Assembly: GCA_015057115.1 (NCBI GenBank)
Contig: SVEZ01000013.1
Span: 1-64,000 of the forward strand
Source: Lachnospiraceae bacterium
GTDB lineage: Bacteria; Bacillota; Clostridia; Lachnospirales; Lachnospiraceae
Direction: 5' to 3'
DNA: 64,000 nucleotides
Part shown: positions 35,001 through 43,647 of the stretch, in pieces
Numbering within the stretch: position 1 is the stretch's first letter
Layout of the letters: the number at the start of each line of letters is the position of its first letter
Program-made: the position numbers and the translations under genes
The notes under the pieces: generated by a model
The model's input: only the letters and a program-made list of their open reading frames with translations
Database searches by the model: none
What the model was told of the DNA's origin: nothing

Positions 35001-36196
35001 GAACCGGATTGGGACTTGATATCTCCAGACAGTTTGTGGAACTGATGGGTGATAAATTACATTGCGAGAGTGTTTACGGAGAAGGTTCCACATTCTATTT
35101 TACATTGGTGCAGGATATTGTGGATGAAACCCCTATAGGAGAATTCGTGGAACGGGATGAGGCAGCAGAAGGACAGACAGAATACATTCCACTCTTTGCA
35201 GCACCGGAGGCAAAAGTACTGGTGGTGGACGACAATGAAATGAATCTTCAAGTTATTGTAGGTCTTCTTAGGGGAATTAAGGTGCAGCTTGATACAGCCA
35301 TCAGTGGAGCGGAGTGTCTGGAAAAAGTGAAACAGAATCACTATGATGTATTATTACTGGATCATATGATGCCGCAGATGGATGGGCTGGAAACACTGGC
35401 AAATCTTCGTACATTTAACGATACCCTGCCGGCTATTGCGCTGACAGCCAATGCGGCTACCAACGGAGAGCAGTTTTATCTGGATGCAGGATTCCAGGGG
35501 TATTTGGCCAAACCAGTGGAAGGACGAAAGCTGGAGGAGGTTTTACAACGGTTTATACCAAAAGAATTGCAGCAGGAACCTACGGCTTTAGAGGCATTGA
35601 AGGAGGAAGGAAATCTTCCGGAGCTGACCTGGCTGGATGATGTAAAGGAATTACAGAAGGATGCGGGAATACAGAATTGCGGGGGAGTCCGTGAATTCTA
35701 TTCTGCCATTACCACCTTCTTTACTACGCTGGAGGATCATGCAAAAGAAATTGAGGATGCTTTTAAGAACGAAGATTATGAGTTCTACACGGTGAAGGTG
35801 CATGCGTTAAAGAGTTCTGCCCGCATTATTGGTGCCAATGTACTGTCAAAGCTGTCGGAGGAACTGGAGAATGCAGGTAAACGCGGTGATATTGCTTTTA
35901 TAAAAGAAAACACCCACCATTTGCTTACATGGTACCGGAATTATCTTTCTATTCTGGCACCCTTGAAGCGGGAAGAGGAAGATAAACCCCGGATTTCCGG
36001 ACATGAAATGGCGGATGCCTATGAGGCGATGAAGGAACTGGTGGAATTCATGGATTACGATTCGCTGGAAATGATTTTTGAATCCCTGCAGGGATATAAG
36101 CTGGAACAGGAAGATAAGACACTGGTAGAAGAATTGAAAAAATGCTTTAAGCAGCTTGATTGGGATGGAATGAAAGAGCTGTTGAAGGATAAATAA
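32006..36196 (+). CDS. Hybrid two-component phosphorelay kinase with beta-propeller sensor
   Basis: A 1,396-residue sensor holding a whole phosphorelay except the output. Seen, in order: N-terminal signal segment (residues 1-31; a LLMGC motif could be a lipobox); about 600 residues of two-component propeller repeats ([31 protein letters not shown] and more); a Y_Y_Y-type domain; one membrane helix (about 755-780). The cytoplasmic part has a HisKA domain with SHEIRTP (His813), an ATPase domain ([21 protein letters not shown]), a receiver ([14 protein letters not shown], Asp1119) and an Hpt domain (KVHALKSSA, His1266). Known: this sensor plan is classic for Bacteroides glycan sensors, but those usually end in an AraC domain; here there is none. 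The 249-residue response regulator next door is the likely partner. Signal unknown, probably a sugar or peptide outside the cell. Confidence 0.9.
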   Translation: MQKRRRIISLLTVCFLLMGCTIIPPKTACAAGVKTKTDYLAEYESVQFGSEDGLISKEVNGVAQTPEGYIWIGTYSGLYRYDGVRFEKMTLDERISNVMVLFTDSQGNLWIGTNDSGLFCYREATGKTACYTEKEGLSSDSVRAICEDTGGNIYVGTVSTLSIIDSGGNIIDCSRWKNVFGVRDLTAGKNRVVCGVTNAGQLFFLEEGELKKEVSYREGGIYYTSVVAAEGNEFLAGTSDNRVEHLRYEGGFFSREKVTRTGEVAYSNAILYDTSTGGFFSCAENGLVYSSPEGEITPLMTEKFDSSISDGMRDYQGNLWFVSNKQGIIKYSRNPFVDIFTRAGLKPGVVNSIMVLHDVLYVAKDDGLSMIDLKTYREIKEKYLSHFDGVRIRHVMKDSRENIWLSTYGKDGLIKVMPGGRVKVFNEGHGHTLGGRFRYCMELSDGTMLAASNMGLNYIKGNRVIATLGEKEGLKAPQILSMVECPDGSILAGSDGDGVYRIKDGKLLEHISEERGLATSVVLRIVPYKENYLYVTSNALYYDDTKTVRKLKNFPYSNNYDIHITEEGEAWVSSSAGIFVVNIKNLIEDKTYNYTLLDYSRGFSTSLTANSWNEESDEGNNLFLCCVDGVRMVCTKQYSNLDSHFYIRVNRIVCDDKVIKPDKKGVYNIPSDTKRIQISPALLNFQLSNPLVRIYLEGAKDEGNTVLQEELSDLSYTNLPYGKYTLHVQILDHITYEVERDETFSIYKKPRPMELLWVKLVLIALGMLVVVLVVVRIMRVTIIARQYDEIREAKEEADRANSAKSRFLANMSHEIRTPINTIMGMDEMILRENKQGDPKEYVANVSQYAVSIKRAAESLLGLVNDILDLSKIESGKMNLVVTEYSTEELLRAIVTMIRVRSNEKDLGFSVNIDPKLPKVLSGDEGKIKQVLLNLLTNAVKYTKEGSFELSLKVEEQFDGRTQIRYQVSDTGIGIRPEDMDKLFSAFERLDEKKNSGIQGTGLGLDISRQFVELMGDKLHCESVYGEGSTFYFTLVQDIVDETPIGEFVERDEAAEGQTEYIPLFAAPEAKVLVVDDNEMNLQVIVGLLRGIKVQLDTAISGAECLEKVKQNHYDVLLLDHMMPQMDGLETLANLRTFNDTLPAIALTANAATNGEQFYLDAGFQGYLAKPVEGRKLEEVLQRFIPKELQQEPTALEALKEEGNLPELTWLDDVKELQKDAGIQNCGGVREFYSAITTFFTTLEDHAKEIEDAFKNEDYEFYTVKVHALKSSARIIGANVLSKLSEELENAGKRGDIAFIKENTHHLLTWYRNYLSILAPLKREEEDKPRISGHEMADAYEAMKELVEFMDYDSLEMIFESLQGYKLEQEDKTLVEELKKCFKQLDWDGMKELLKDK

Positions 36197-36213
36197 GCAG
36201 GAGGAGTACAGGT

Positions 36214-36963
36214 ATGGAAGAGAAAATTTTACTCGTAAGTGAGAAGGAGAGCTTTTTAATAAAGGCACTGGCAAAGAAATTGCAGGAGGCGGGATGGGAA
36301 ACCTGCCATGCGGAAACGAAAATCGATGACATTAATAAGAAGGTGTCGGAGGCTTACCTGGCAATATACTATCTGGACAGAAACGAGGGTAGTAAGGCGG
36401 ATATTTGTCACTTTTTAAATGACAAGTTAGATGAGGCGGATAAAAAGCTGGTTCTCATTGGCGAAAAAGAAGATGTGGAAGCCTGTCAGAAGAATTTTTC
36501 CAAAGAAGTCCTGATGGATACCTTCCTGCGCCCTCTGGATAACGATCAGTTTCTGGAGTATTTGAAACAGAAGGTGGAGGTTTTGTCCCAGGCGGCAGAG
36601 CAAAAAAAGACCATATTGATTGTAGATGATGATACTACATATATGGGATTGATTCGTGAGTGGTTAAGAGATACCTATCAGGTGAATATGGCAAACTCCG
36701 GCTTGCAGGCGCTAAAATGGCTTGGAGCCAATAAGGCTGATCTGATTTTGTTGGACTATGAAATGCCGGTAACCAGTGGTCCCCAGGTGTTGTCCATGTT
36801 ACGAAGTGAATCGGAAACAAGAGATATTCCGGTGATGTTCCTTACAGGAAAAGGGGATAAGGAGAGCGTTATGCAGGTATTATCCCTAAAGCCGGAGGGA
36901 TATTTGCTGAAAAGCATCGAAAAAGAGAAATTAAAGAAAGAACTTGCGAAATTCTTTTCTTAA
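36214..36963 (+). CDS. Response regulator with two receiver-like domains and no output domain
   Basis: A 249-residue protein, 17 bp after the hybrid kinase. Seen: residues 1-125 fold-match a receiver but lack the acidic pair in the first turn (LLVSEKES). Residues 128-249 are a full receiver with LIVDDDT, phospho-acceptor Asp181 in LILLDYEMP, FLTGKGD and LLKS. No DNA-binding or enzyme domain follows. Inference: it takes phosphate from the Hpt domain of the kinase and acts by protein contact; the first domain may be a docking module. Target unknown. Confidence 0.8.
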   Translation: MEEKILLVSEKESFLIKALAKKLQEAGWETCHAETKIDDINKKVSEAYLAIYYLDRNEGSKADICHFLNDKLDEADKKLVLIGEKEDVEACQKNFSKEVLMDTFLRPLDNDQFLEYLKQKVEVLSQAAEQKKTILIVDDDTTYMGLIREWLRDTYQVNMANSGLQALKWLGANKADLILLDYEMPVTSGPQVLSMLRSESETRDIPVMFLTGKGDKESVMQVLSLKPEGYLLKSIEKEKLKKELAKFFS

Positions 36964-36987
36964 ATACTCTTGTAATATTTGTAAAAA

Positions 36988-37016
36988 TTGAGTAAAATGT
37001 AAATGGCGAATATAAT
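36988..37016 (+). promoter_or_regulatory. Promoter for comEA and the downstream two-component genes
   Basis: Seen: TTGAGT at 36988-36993, 17-bp spacer, TATAAT at 37011-37016. Leader of about 70 nt with a small hairpin (CTTTTCGGATGTCCGGAAAG) before the start of comEA. Confidence 0.7.
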
Positions 37017-37088
37017 GTGTAACATCATTTCTTCCCTATACCTTCCCAATAGGCTTTTCGGATGTCCGGAAAGAAAGGATGAAATGGT

Positions 37089-37670
37089 GTGCAAAAAGTG
37101 TTAAACACGATGCTGTTGGCGGTCCTTCTCGTATGCTTGTCCGGCTGCGGAAGGACGGATAGGCAGCAGGATGCCGTTTTTCTTGAAGAACAGACGGACT
37201 CGGCTGAAGAAGCCCCTGATGCTGAAGAACCGGGAGTCTGGTATGTAGAGATTAACGGTGCAGTGAAGAAGCCGGGAGTGTATCCGGTGAAAGAAGGCTG
37301 CCGCATTTTTGAGGTAGTCGAACTGGCAGGCGGATTTACGAAGAATGCCTGCCTTCTTAGCGTGAATCAGGCAGAAGCGGTGAAGGATGAGCAGCAGATT
37401 TACGTCTATACAAAGAAGGAATGGAAACACCAGCGGGAACAGGAAGACAGTAAGACCGAACCGGAAGAGGATGGAAAGGTCAATCTGAATACGGCAGACC
37501 GGGAGAGCCTAATGACATTGCCGGGAATCGGAAGTGCCAAGGCGGATGCCATTGTGGCGTATCGGGAGCAGAAGGGACTGTTTCAGAAGCCGGAGGATAT
37601 TATGAAAGTAACCGGCATTAAGGAAGGTGTATTCCGTAGGATCGAAGAATTCATCTGTGTTACGAAGTGA
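37089..37670 (+). CDS. comEA: ComEA-like helix-hairpin-helix DNA-binding lipoprotein
   Basis: Surface DNA receptor of natural transformation. Seen: 193 residues. It has a signal peptide with lipobox LSGC, an SLBB domain (VWYVEINGAVKKPGVYPVKEG, about 50-110), an acidic linker, and paired helix-hairpin-helix motifs (VNLNTADRESLMTLPGIG, then FQKPEDIMKVTGI) that bind DNA without sequence preference. Starts with GTG. ComEC, the membrane channel, is 3 kb downstream; in Bacillus they are adjacent, while here three genes lie between. Whether the cell is competent is unknown; many Clostridia keep comEA and comEC without proven transformation. Confidence 0.88.
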   Translation: MQKVLNTMLLAVLLVCLSGCGRTDRQQDAVFLEEQTDSAEEAPDAEEPGVWYVEINGAVKKPGVYPVKEGCRIFEVVELAGGFTKNACLLSVNQAEAVKDEQQIYVYTKKEWKHQREQEDSKTEPEEDGKVNLNTADRESLMTLPGIGSAKADAIVAYREQKGLFQKPEDIMKVTGIKEGVFRRIEEFICVTK

Positions 37671-37694
37671 CCGGATTAAAGAAAAGGTGAATGT

Positions 37695-38384
37695 ATGGCA
37701 AAGAAAGTTCTGGTAGTTGATGATGAAAAGTTAATCGTAAAGGGAATCCGTTTCAGTTTGGAACAGGACGGAATGGAAGTGGATTGTGCTTACGACGGAG
37801 AGGAAGCGCTGAATATGGCGCGGGAGAATACCTATGATATGATGCTTTTAGATATCATGCTTCCAAAAATGAACGGATTTGAGGTTTGCCAGGCAGTTCG
37901 TGAGTTTTCCGATGTGCCCATTATCATGCTGACAGCCAAGGGCGATGATATGGATAAGATTTTGGGATTGGAATACGGTGCAGATGATTATATTACCAAG
38001 CCTTTTAACATCCTTGAGGTAAAGGCCCGAATTAAGGCAATTCTTAGAAGAACCACTACCAAACCGGTGTCAGAAAGCAATCAGGCAGTGATTGAATCCG
38101 GTGACCTTAAGCTGGATTGCGACGGTAGACAGTTGTATGTATTGGGAAATGTAGTGAATGTAACTGCGAAAGAGTTTGATCTTTTAGAACTTTTGGTAAA
38201 GCATCCTAATAAGGTATACAGCAGAGAACAGCTGTTGAATTTGGTGTGGGGACAGGATTATCCCGGAGATGAACGTACAGTGGATGTTCATGTCAGACGG
38301 CTTAGAGAGAAGATTGAGCCAAACGCCAGTGATCCAAAGTATGTGCATACCAAATGGGGCGTGGGTTATTATTATCGAGGATAA
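37695..38384 (+). CDS. OmpR/PhoB-family response regulator
   Basis: A 229-residue transcription factor. Seen: receiver with VVDDEKL, phospho-acceptor in MLLDIMLPKMNG, MLTAKGDDMDK and YITKPF; winged-helix DNA-binding domain with EFDLLELLVKHPNKVYSREQLL and ERTVDVHVRRLREKI. Partner of the kinase gene 15 bp downstream. Target genes unknown; the group resembles PhoP/WalR-type regulators of the cell envelope. It lies between comEA and comEC in the same direction. Confidence 0.93.
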   Translation: MAKKVLVVDDEKLIVKGIRFSLEQDGMEVDCAYDGEEALNMARENTYDMMLLDIMLPKMNGFEVCQAVREFSDVPIIMLTAKGDDMDKILGLEYGADDYITKPFNILEVKARIKAILRRTTTKPVSESNQAVIESGDLKLDCDGRQLYVLGNVVNVTAKEFDLLELLVKHPNKVYSREQLLNLVWGQDYPGDERTVDVHVRRLREKIEPNASDPKYVHTKWGVGYYYRG

Positions 38385-38399
38385 GTTAAAGGAAACACT

Positions 38400-39833
38400 A
38401 TGTCTAAGATTCGTAAAGAGAAGTCAAAGTTTAACAGTATACAGTTCCGGGTTTTTCTTTTAATCCTTCTATTTGGATTAATTCCCATGTTTGCGGTGCG
38501 TATTGTGGTGCTCCGCAGCTTTGAGGAGCGGGAGGTAGCAGCGAAGAACCAGGAAATTTCCAATCAGTCGAAGATTCTGGCAACACAGATTGCTGCTTCC
38601 GACTACTTAAATAATCTGGATTCCGAAGTGATTGATGCGCAGATTAACCAGCTGTCCAACGTTTACGACGGAAGAATCATGCTGATCGATAGCACGTTTA
38701 CCATTGTCAAAGATACTTACAAAATGGATGAAGGCAAGGTGATTACATCCCAGGAAGTGGTATCCTCTTTTCGGGGAGAGACCAACAGCCGTTACGACCG
38801 GGAATATGGTTTTTTGGAGATGACTCTGCCCATTACCAATCCGGGTCAGAAGGATGTAATCGGCGTCTTTGCTATCAATATGTCTGCAGATACCATTATG
38901 GCTAATCGGGACTTTTATCGGAACCGGGCAAATGTATGCCTGATTATTTTAACGATTCTGGTGTTCTTTGGGGCGGCAGGCAGCTCGGAACTTATTATCG
39001 TTCCGCTAAAGAAATTACGATTTGCCTTAGAACAGAAAAAGCATGGATTGGTGGATGAGGAAATTCATGTGGGAGGAAGCTCGGAGACGGAGATTTTATC
39101 CAACGAGATTAATGCTTTGGTGGCAGATATGAAGCTTGTGGATGCTTCCCGTCAGGAGTTCGTATCCAATGTGTCCCACGAGTTAAAGACACCCATCACT
39201 TCCATGAAGGTGTTGGCGGATTCTCTTTTGTCCCAGGAGGATGCACCGGCAGAGCTTTATCGTGAATTTATGGAGGACATTGCTAACGAAGTAGAGCGTG
39301 AGAGTAAGATTATTGATGATTTGCTTTCCTTGGTAAAAATGGATAAGCAGGCAGCAAAGCCAACCATTACGTTGGTGAATATCAATGAGTTTCTGGAGAC
39401 AATTTTAAAACGAATTCAACCTATTGCAGAAAAGGCAGGAGTTGAGTTGGTGCTGGAAAGCTTCCGACCGGTAAGTGCGGAAATTGATGAAGTGAAGCTT
39501 TCTTTGGCAATATCCAATCTGGTGGAAAATGCAGTGAAATATAACAAAGAAGGGGGCGGCTGGGTACATGTTACCCTAAATGCTGACCATCAGTTCTTCT
39601 ATCTGACGGTGGAGGATAACGGAATCGGAATTCCGGAGGATTCCATTGAACGAATCTTTGAACGTTTCTATCGTGTAGACAAGTCCCACTCCAGAGAAAT
39701 CGGAGGAACAGGTTTGGGTCTTGCCATTACAAGAAACTCGATTTTATTGCATCGCGGAGCCATTAAGGTGCATAGTGAACTGGGTGTGGGAACCACTTTT
39801 AGCGTGAGAATTCCACTAAACTATATAAGCTAG
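38400..39833 (+). CDS. Sensor histidine kinase
   Basis: A 477-residue membrane kinase. Seen: first helix near residues 14-38 (VFLLILLFGLIPMFA); an outside sensor domain of about 140 residues; second helix near 180-203; a HAMP-like linker; HisKA with SHELKTPITS (His260); ATPase domain with NLVENAVKYNKEG, DNGIGIPED, GTGLGLA. Pairs with the preceding response regulator. It is followed after 9 bp by the GerMN lipoprotein gene, so that lipoprotein may affect sensing. Signal unknown. Confidence 0.93.
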   Translation: MSKIRKEKSKFNSIQFRVFLLILLFGLIPMFAVRIVVLRSFEEREVAAKNQEISNQSKILATQIAASDYLNNLDSEVIDAQINQLSNVYDGRIMLIDSTFTIVKDTYKMDEGKVITSQEVVSSFRGETNSRYDREYGFLEMTLPITNPGQKDVIGVFAINMSADTIMANRDFYRNRANVCLIILTILVFFGAAGSSELIIVPLKKLRFALEQKKHGLVDEEIHVGGSSETEILSNEINALVADMKLVDASRQEFVSNVSHELKTPITSMKVLADSLLSQEDAPAELYREFMEDIANEVERESKIIDDLLSLVKMDKQAAKPTITLVNINEFLETILKRIQPIAEKAGVELVLESFRPVSAEIDEVKLSLAISNLVENAVKYNKEGGGWVHVTLNADHQFFYLTVEDNGIGIPEDSIERIFERFYRVDKSHSREIGGTGLGLAITRNSILLHRGAIKVHSELGVGTTFSVRIPLNYIS

Positions 39834-39842
39834 GAGCAGTCC

Positions 39843-40766
39843 ATGAGGAAAAAAGCAGGATGGTGCATACTCTTTTTCCTAATCTGCCTGTTGACCGGTT
39901 GCGGAACACAGAGTCAGAAGGAGGAGCAGGCACAGACGTATGTGTATTATCTGAATAGTGAAGGCGACAAGATTGAAGGGGTGGAGTATGACCTTCCATA
40001 CGGAACCAAAAAGGAGCAGGTAAATAAGCTTTTGAAAGCTTTGCAGAAAAATCCGGGGGAAGGAAGACAGACGGCCATTCCGAACTATGTGTTGCTGGTT
40101 TCTTCGAAGATTGAAGATAATCAACTGACGCTGTTTTTTAATGACAGTTACGGGAATATGGATCGATCCAGAGAGGTATTGGCCCGGGCAGCAGTGGTAC
40201 GAACATTGTTGCAGGTAGTGGATATAGATTTCGTATCTTTTCAGGTAGGGGATGCGCCTTTGAAGGATCACAAAGGTAATTTTGTCGGAGCTATGGGCGC
40301 GGATACCTTTGTGGAGAATGTGGGGCAGAAGATTAATTCCATTACCGAACAGGAGAGTATAATCTATTATGCATCCAAGAACGGAAAGAAGTTGGTTCCG
40401 GTGGAGAAGAAGTTTTATGCCTTGACCAATGCGCCGGTGGAAAAAGCCATTATTGAACAGCTGATGGAAAACGGCGAGGATGGGGAGTATCAATCGGCAT
40501 TGCCAAAGGAAACGAAGCTGGTAAGTACCTCTACCGTAGATGGTGTTTGCTTTGTTGCTTTTGATGAGGGATTTTTGAATCAGAATTTTGCCATTAAGGA
40601 AGACGTGGTTATTTATTCCATCGTGAACTCCCTTTGCGAATTATCTACCGTTAACAAAGTGCAGATTTCGGTAAAAGGAGAGAGCGGACAGATTTATCGG
40701 GAAAAATTTTCCTTGGATGAAATGTATGAACGAAACTTAGACATTGTTAAGAAGAAAAAACAGTAA
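39843..40766 (+). CDS. GerMN-domain lipoprotein
   Basis: A 307-residue lipoprotein. Seen: lipobox LLTGC (Cys about residue 20), then two GerMN domains, about 55-150 and 180-285, each with the AxxGE/LP...-type spacing (for example VEKAIIEQLMENGEDGEYQSALPKETKLVS). Known: GerM of Bacillus is involved in sporulation and germination, and GerMN domains occur in envelope lipoproteins of many Firmicutes, often next to sensor kinases. Here it follows a kinase gene by 9 bp and precedes comEC by 11 bp. It could modulate the kinase or act in spore envelope formation. Confidence 0.85.
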   Translation: MRKKAGWCILFFLICLLTGCGTQSQKEEQAQTYVYYLNSEGDKIEGVEYDLPYGTKKEQVNKLLKALQKNPGEGRQTAIPNYVLLVSSKIEDNQLTLFFNDSYGNMDRSREVLARAAVVRTLLQVVDIDFVSFQVGDAPLKDHKGNFVGAMGADTFVENVGQKINSITEQESIIYYASKNGKKLVPVEKKFYALTNAPVEKAIIEQLMENGEDGEYQSALPKETKLVSTSTVDGVCFVAFDEGFLNQNFAIKEDVVIYSIVNSLCELSTVNKVQISVKGESGQIYREKFSLDEMYERNLDIVKKKKQ

Positions 40767-40777
40767 AGGAGAAAGGT

Positions 40778-43003
40778 ATGGGAAAGCGCCCGCTAGTGTG
40801 GGTGTTTTCCGCCTTTGTGTTGGGGATACTGCTTTGGCATGCCCTGGGGGGAGAACTCCACTTTGGGGTTACGCAGCATTTGCGAAGCGGTTTTGCCCGG
40901 TGGGAGGCGGAAAACAAAGAAAGTACAGTATCAGGTCTGATCATCCAGACCAAAGAAGAGTCGGATTATTGTCAGTTAAGACTTCATCATTGTGTGCTTC
41001 ATACGGGGAGCACAAATCTATCCATTCCGGATATTTTAATCTATCAAAAAGAGAAAATCATATATCGACAGGGTGATTTTATTGAGGGCACCGGTGTGCT
41101 AAAACTTCCTGAAAAGCCTCGAAATGACGGTGGTTATGATGAGGAAGCTTACTATTTTGGGGAAGGACTTTTAGGGAAGTTTTATGATGCTGAAGTTCAT
41201 AAAAAGGCTTGTGTCGGTTTGATGAGGATAGAGGCCGGTTTTTACCGGGGCTTTGGTTTTGTGCGGGAAAAAGCTTCTGCCATGTACGGGAAAGTTTTAG
41301 CATCGGAAGAGGCGGAACTTTTGGCTGCGGTATGTCTTGGGAAAAAAGACGGTATTAGCGAAGACGTAAAAGAAAATTTTCAAAATGCCGGAATTTCCCA
41401 TGTGTTGGCCATTTCTGGAACGCATATTTCCGTAGTGGGGATTCTGCTTTTGAATTTGTTTGGGAAAAGCGGGATTTCTTTGAAAATCAGGGCGGGTTTA
41501 AGTTTTCTGGCCGTGGGACTTTTCGCTTTTGGAACAGGGGGAACACCCTCTGCTATCCGAGCGATGCTGATGTTTGGCGTGTATCTTTTGAGTATCGTAC
41601 TGGGAAAAAGTTATGATGGGCTTTCCACCATGGCATTTGTAGGTATTATTCAATTGCTGTGGGAGCCCTATCGATTATTCAGTACAGCTTTTCAATATTC
41701 TTATACCGCGGTATTTGCCGTATTTCTTGCACTGGAGTGGATTCGAATAAAATTCAAAAAGATTCATCCCTTGCTTAGTGCACTTATTATCAGTTCTTTT
41801 GTATTTTGTCTTACCTATCCGTTGACGGTCTGGCATCAAGGCCAGATTCCGACTTATGGGATTTTGTTTAATCCACTTGCATTGCTTTTTGTATCACCCT
41901 TATTAACCTTGGGATTGTCCGGAACCTTATTGGGAGGATGTTTTCTAAAGCCTTTCGGATACGGACTTATTTGGTTGGCCGGGAAGCTGGGGACCGGGTT
42001 AATCGGACTGGCTAAAGTGTATGGGTGGCTTTTCGGAAGCGTTCTTTTTACGGGGCGTCCTACAGTGGTAAGTCTTATTGGATATGGAATTGTGATGGTT
42101 ATATTGCTGTATTTTGCATTTGCAAAGAAAAATTTCCTGTATATGTGGTGCGGAATCGCATTAGCTATAATCATCGCTCTGGTGCCGTTCCCTTCTCAAA
42201 ATCAGGTTTGTATGCTGGATGTAGGGCAGGGAGACGGGGTTTATTTGGAGACAAAGGAGGGGATTACCTGTTTTGTTGATGGTGGAAGCAGCAGCAAGAA
42301 GAAGGTGGGGAAAAATACCATTTTACCGTTTTTGCGGTATCACAAAAAGAAAAAGGTGGATGTATGGTTTGTTTCTCATTTAGATGAGGACCATATTTCC
42401 GGACTTTTAGAAGTGCTGCAATCCGGATATCCTGTTACCAGGGTCTGCTGTTTTGAAGGAATCCGACAGGATGATCGACTGGCGGACTTTGCCGAAGCTA
42501 TCCGGCAGGCGGGAAGTCAAATGGTGTTGGTGCCCGCCGGGAAATGCTTTTACCTTGGGGGCCTTTCTATTGTAACCTTCGGAATGGAAGGTGAGGAGCC
42601 CAACGCCGCAAGTTTGGGGCTTTTGGTACGCTACCCCCAGCAGAAAACCGCATTTTGGCTTGGGGGTGATATGCCTACGGAAGTGGAGGAGGAGTTGGCG
42701 CCGTTTATCCGAAAAAAGCGAAAAGCCGGAGATTTGCTCTATATGAAGGCCAATCATCATGGTTCCAATGGATCTAACAGTGAGGCTATTTTGCAGGCAC
42801 TACGTCCTCGGACGGTTCTTATTTCTTGTGGGAAGAACAACCGTTACGGGCATCCGGGGAAGGAAGCCTTGGAAAGAATCCTTAAAGCAGGAAGTTCCTA
42901 TGGGGTGACCACCAAAACCGGGCAGATTACGATAAAAATGGAAAATGGGAGGATTATAGAGAAGAATAATTTGATGTATGATACTAAAAATAGTTGCAAA
43001 TAG
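40778..43003 (+). CDS. comEC: ComEC/Rec2-family DNA uptake channel
   Basis: Membrane channel that takes single-stranded DNA into the cell. Seen: 741 residues; N-terminal soluble domain; a Competence domain with many helices including the block NAGISHVLAISGTHISVVG near residue 205; a C-terminal metallo-beta-lactamase-type domain starting MLDVGQGDGVYLE near residue 470, with metal motif SHLDEDHISG and NHHGSNGSNS. All regions are full length. Start preceded by AAAGGAGAAAGG. HolA is usually the next gene; here hicAB and a CapA-like gene are placed between. Confidence 0.93.
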   Translation: MGKRPLVWVFSAFVLGILLWHALGGELHFGVTQHLRSGFARWEAENKESTVSGLIIQTKEESDYCQLRLHHCVLHTGSTNLSIPDILIYQKEKIIYRQGDFIEGTGVLKLPEKPRNDGGYDEEAYYFGEGLLGKFYDAEVHKKACVGLMRIEAGFYRGFGFVREKASAMYGKVLASEEAELLAAVCLGKKDGISEDVKENFQNAGISHVLAISGTHISVVGILLLNLFGKSGISLKIRAGLSFLAVGLFAFGTGGTPSAIRAMLMFGVYLLSIVLGKSYDGLSTMAFVGIIQLLWEPYRLFSTAFQYSYTAVFAVFLALEWIRIKFKKIHPLLSALIISSFVFCLTYPLTVWHQGQIPTYGILFNPLALLFVSPLLTLGLSGTLLGGCFLKPFGYGLIWLAGKLGTGLIGLAKVYGWLFGSVLFTGRPTVVSLIGYGIVMVILLYFAFAKKNFLYMWCGIALAIIIALVPFPSQNQVCMLDVGQGDGVYLETKEGITCFVDGGSSSKKKVGKNTILPFLRYHKKKKVDVWFVSHLDEDHISGLLEVLQSGYPVTRVCCFEGIRQDDRLADFAEAIRQAGSQMVLVPAGKCFYLGGLSIVTFGMEGEEPNAASLGLLVRYPQQKTAFWLGGDMPTEVEEELAPFIRKKRKAGDLLYMKANHHGSNGSNSEAILQALRPRTVLISCGKNNRYGHPGKEALERILKAGSSYGVTTKTGQITIKMENGRIIEKNNLMYDTKNSCK

Positions 43004-43022
43004 AGAGTGAAAGGAGTATAGT

Positions 43023-43280
43023 GTGAGTAAGAAGGAAAAGTTGATAAAACGATTATTGTCTCGTCCTAAGGATTTTACTTTTGATGAGTTGGAAGCGTTG
43101 CTGGGTTATTTGGATTATAAACTTGATAAAAAGGGAAAGACCAGCGGGTCAAGAGTTGCGTTCTTTAAAGCGAATGGGAAAACCATTATTCTTCATAAAC
43201 CCCACCCAGGTAATATACTTAATCGAAACTATTTATCAGATATAATAAAGCATCTTAAAGAGGAAGGTGATTTGAAATGA
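43023..43280 (+). CDS. hicA: HicA-family toxin (mRNA interferase)
   Basis: An 85-residue toxin of the type II HicAB system; it binds and cuts mRNA. Seen: double-stranded RNA-binding-like fold with KLIKRLLSRPKDFTFDELEALL, GKTSGSRVAFF and the C-terminal IILHKPHPGN. The catalytic histidine of canonical HicA (in the GSHxxF segment) is replaced here by Arg (GSRVAFF), a common form in the group with PHP at the end. GTG start 19 bp after comEC. It overlaps hicB by 4 bp. Confidence 0.85.
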   Translation: MSKKEKLIKRLLSRPKDFTFDELEALLGYLDYKLDKKGKTSGSRVAFFKANGKTIILHKPHPGNILNRNYLSDIIKHLKEEGDLK

Positions 43281-43615
43281 AAAACAATATGCAGTATAGG
43301 GGATACGTAGGGAGCGTGGAACTGTCGGAATATGATACATCATTATTTGGAAAGGTTCAAGGAATTCAATCACTGATTATGTATGAAGGAAAAGATGCTA
43401 GAGAGCTAATTGCTGATTTTCATGGAGCGGTTGATGAATATTTGAAACTTTGTGAAGAAAAAGGTATCGCACCGGAGAAACCCTTTAAAGGCAGTTTTAA
43501 TGTTCGAATTGGTTGTGAATTGCATCGGGATGCTGCAATTTATGCAATGGAGCATGAGCAGTCTCTAAATACCTTTGTGATGGAAGCGATTAAGGAAAAA
43601 TTAGCATCGGCATAA
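43277..43615 (+). CDS. hicB: HicB-family antitoxin
   Basis: A 112-residue antitoxin that neutralises HicA and represses the pair. Seen: HicB-type N-terminal domain (RGYVGSVELSEYDTSLFGKV, then GKDARELIADFHGAVDEYL) and a C-terminal ribbon-helix-helix DNA-binding tail (GSFNVRIGCELHRDAAIYA, LNTFVMEAIKEKL). Starts within the end of hicA (ATGA). The pair forms a small cargo module in the comEC-holA interval. Confidence 0.88.
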   Translation: MKNNMQYRGYVGSVELSEYDTSLFGKVQGIQSLIMYEGKDARELIADFHGAVDEYLKLCEEKGIAPEKPFKGSFNVRIGCELHRDAAIYAMEHEQSLNTFVMEAIKEKLASA

Positions 43616-43647
43616 AAATCATCGAAATCAAATTGGAGGAAATACAA

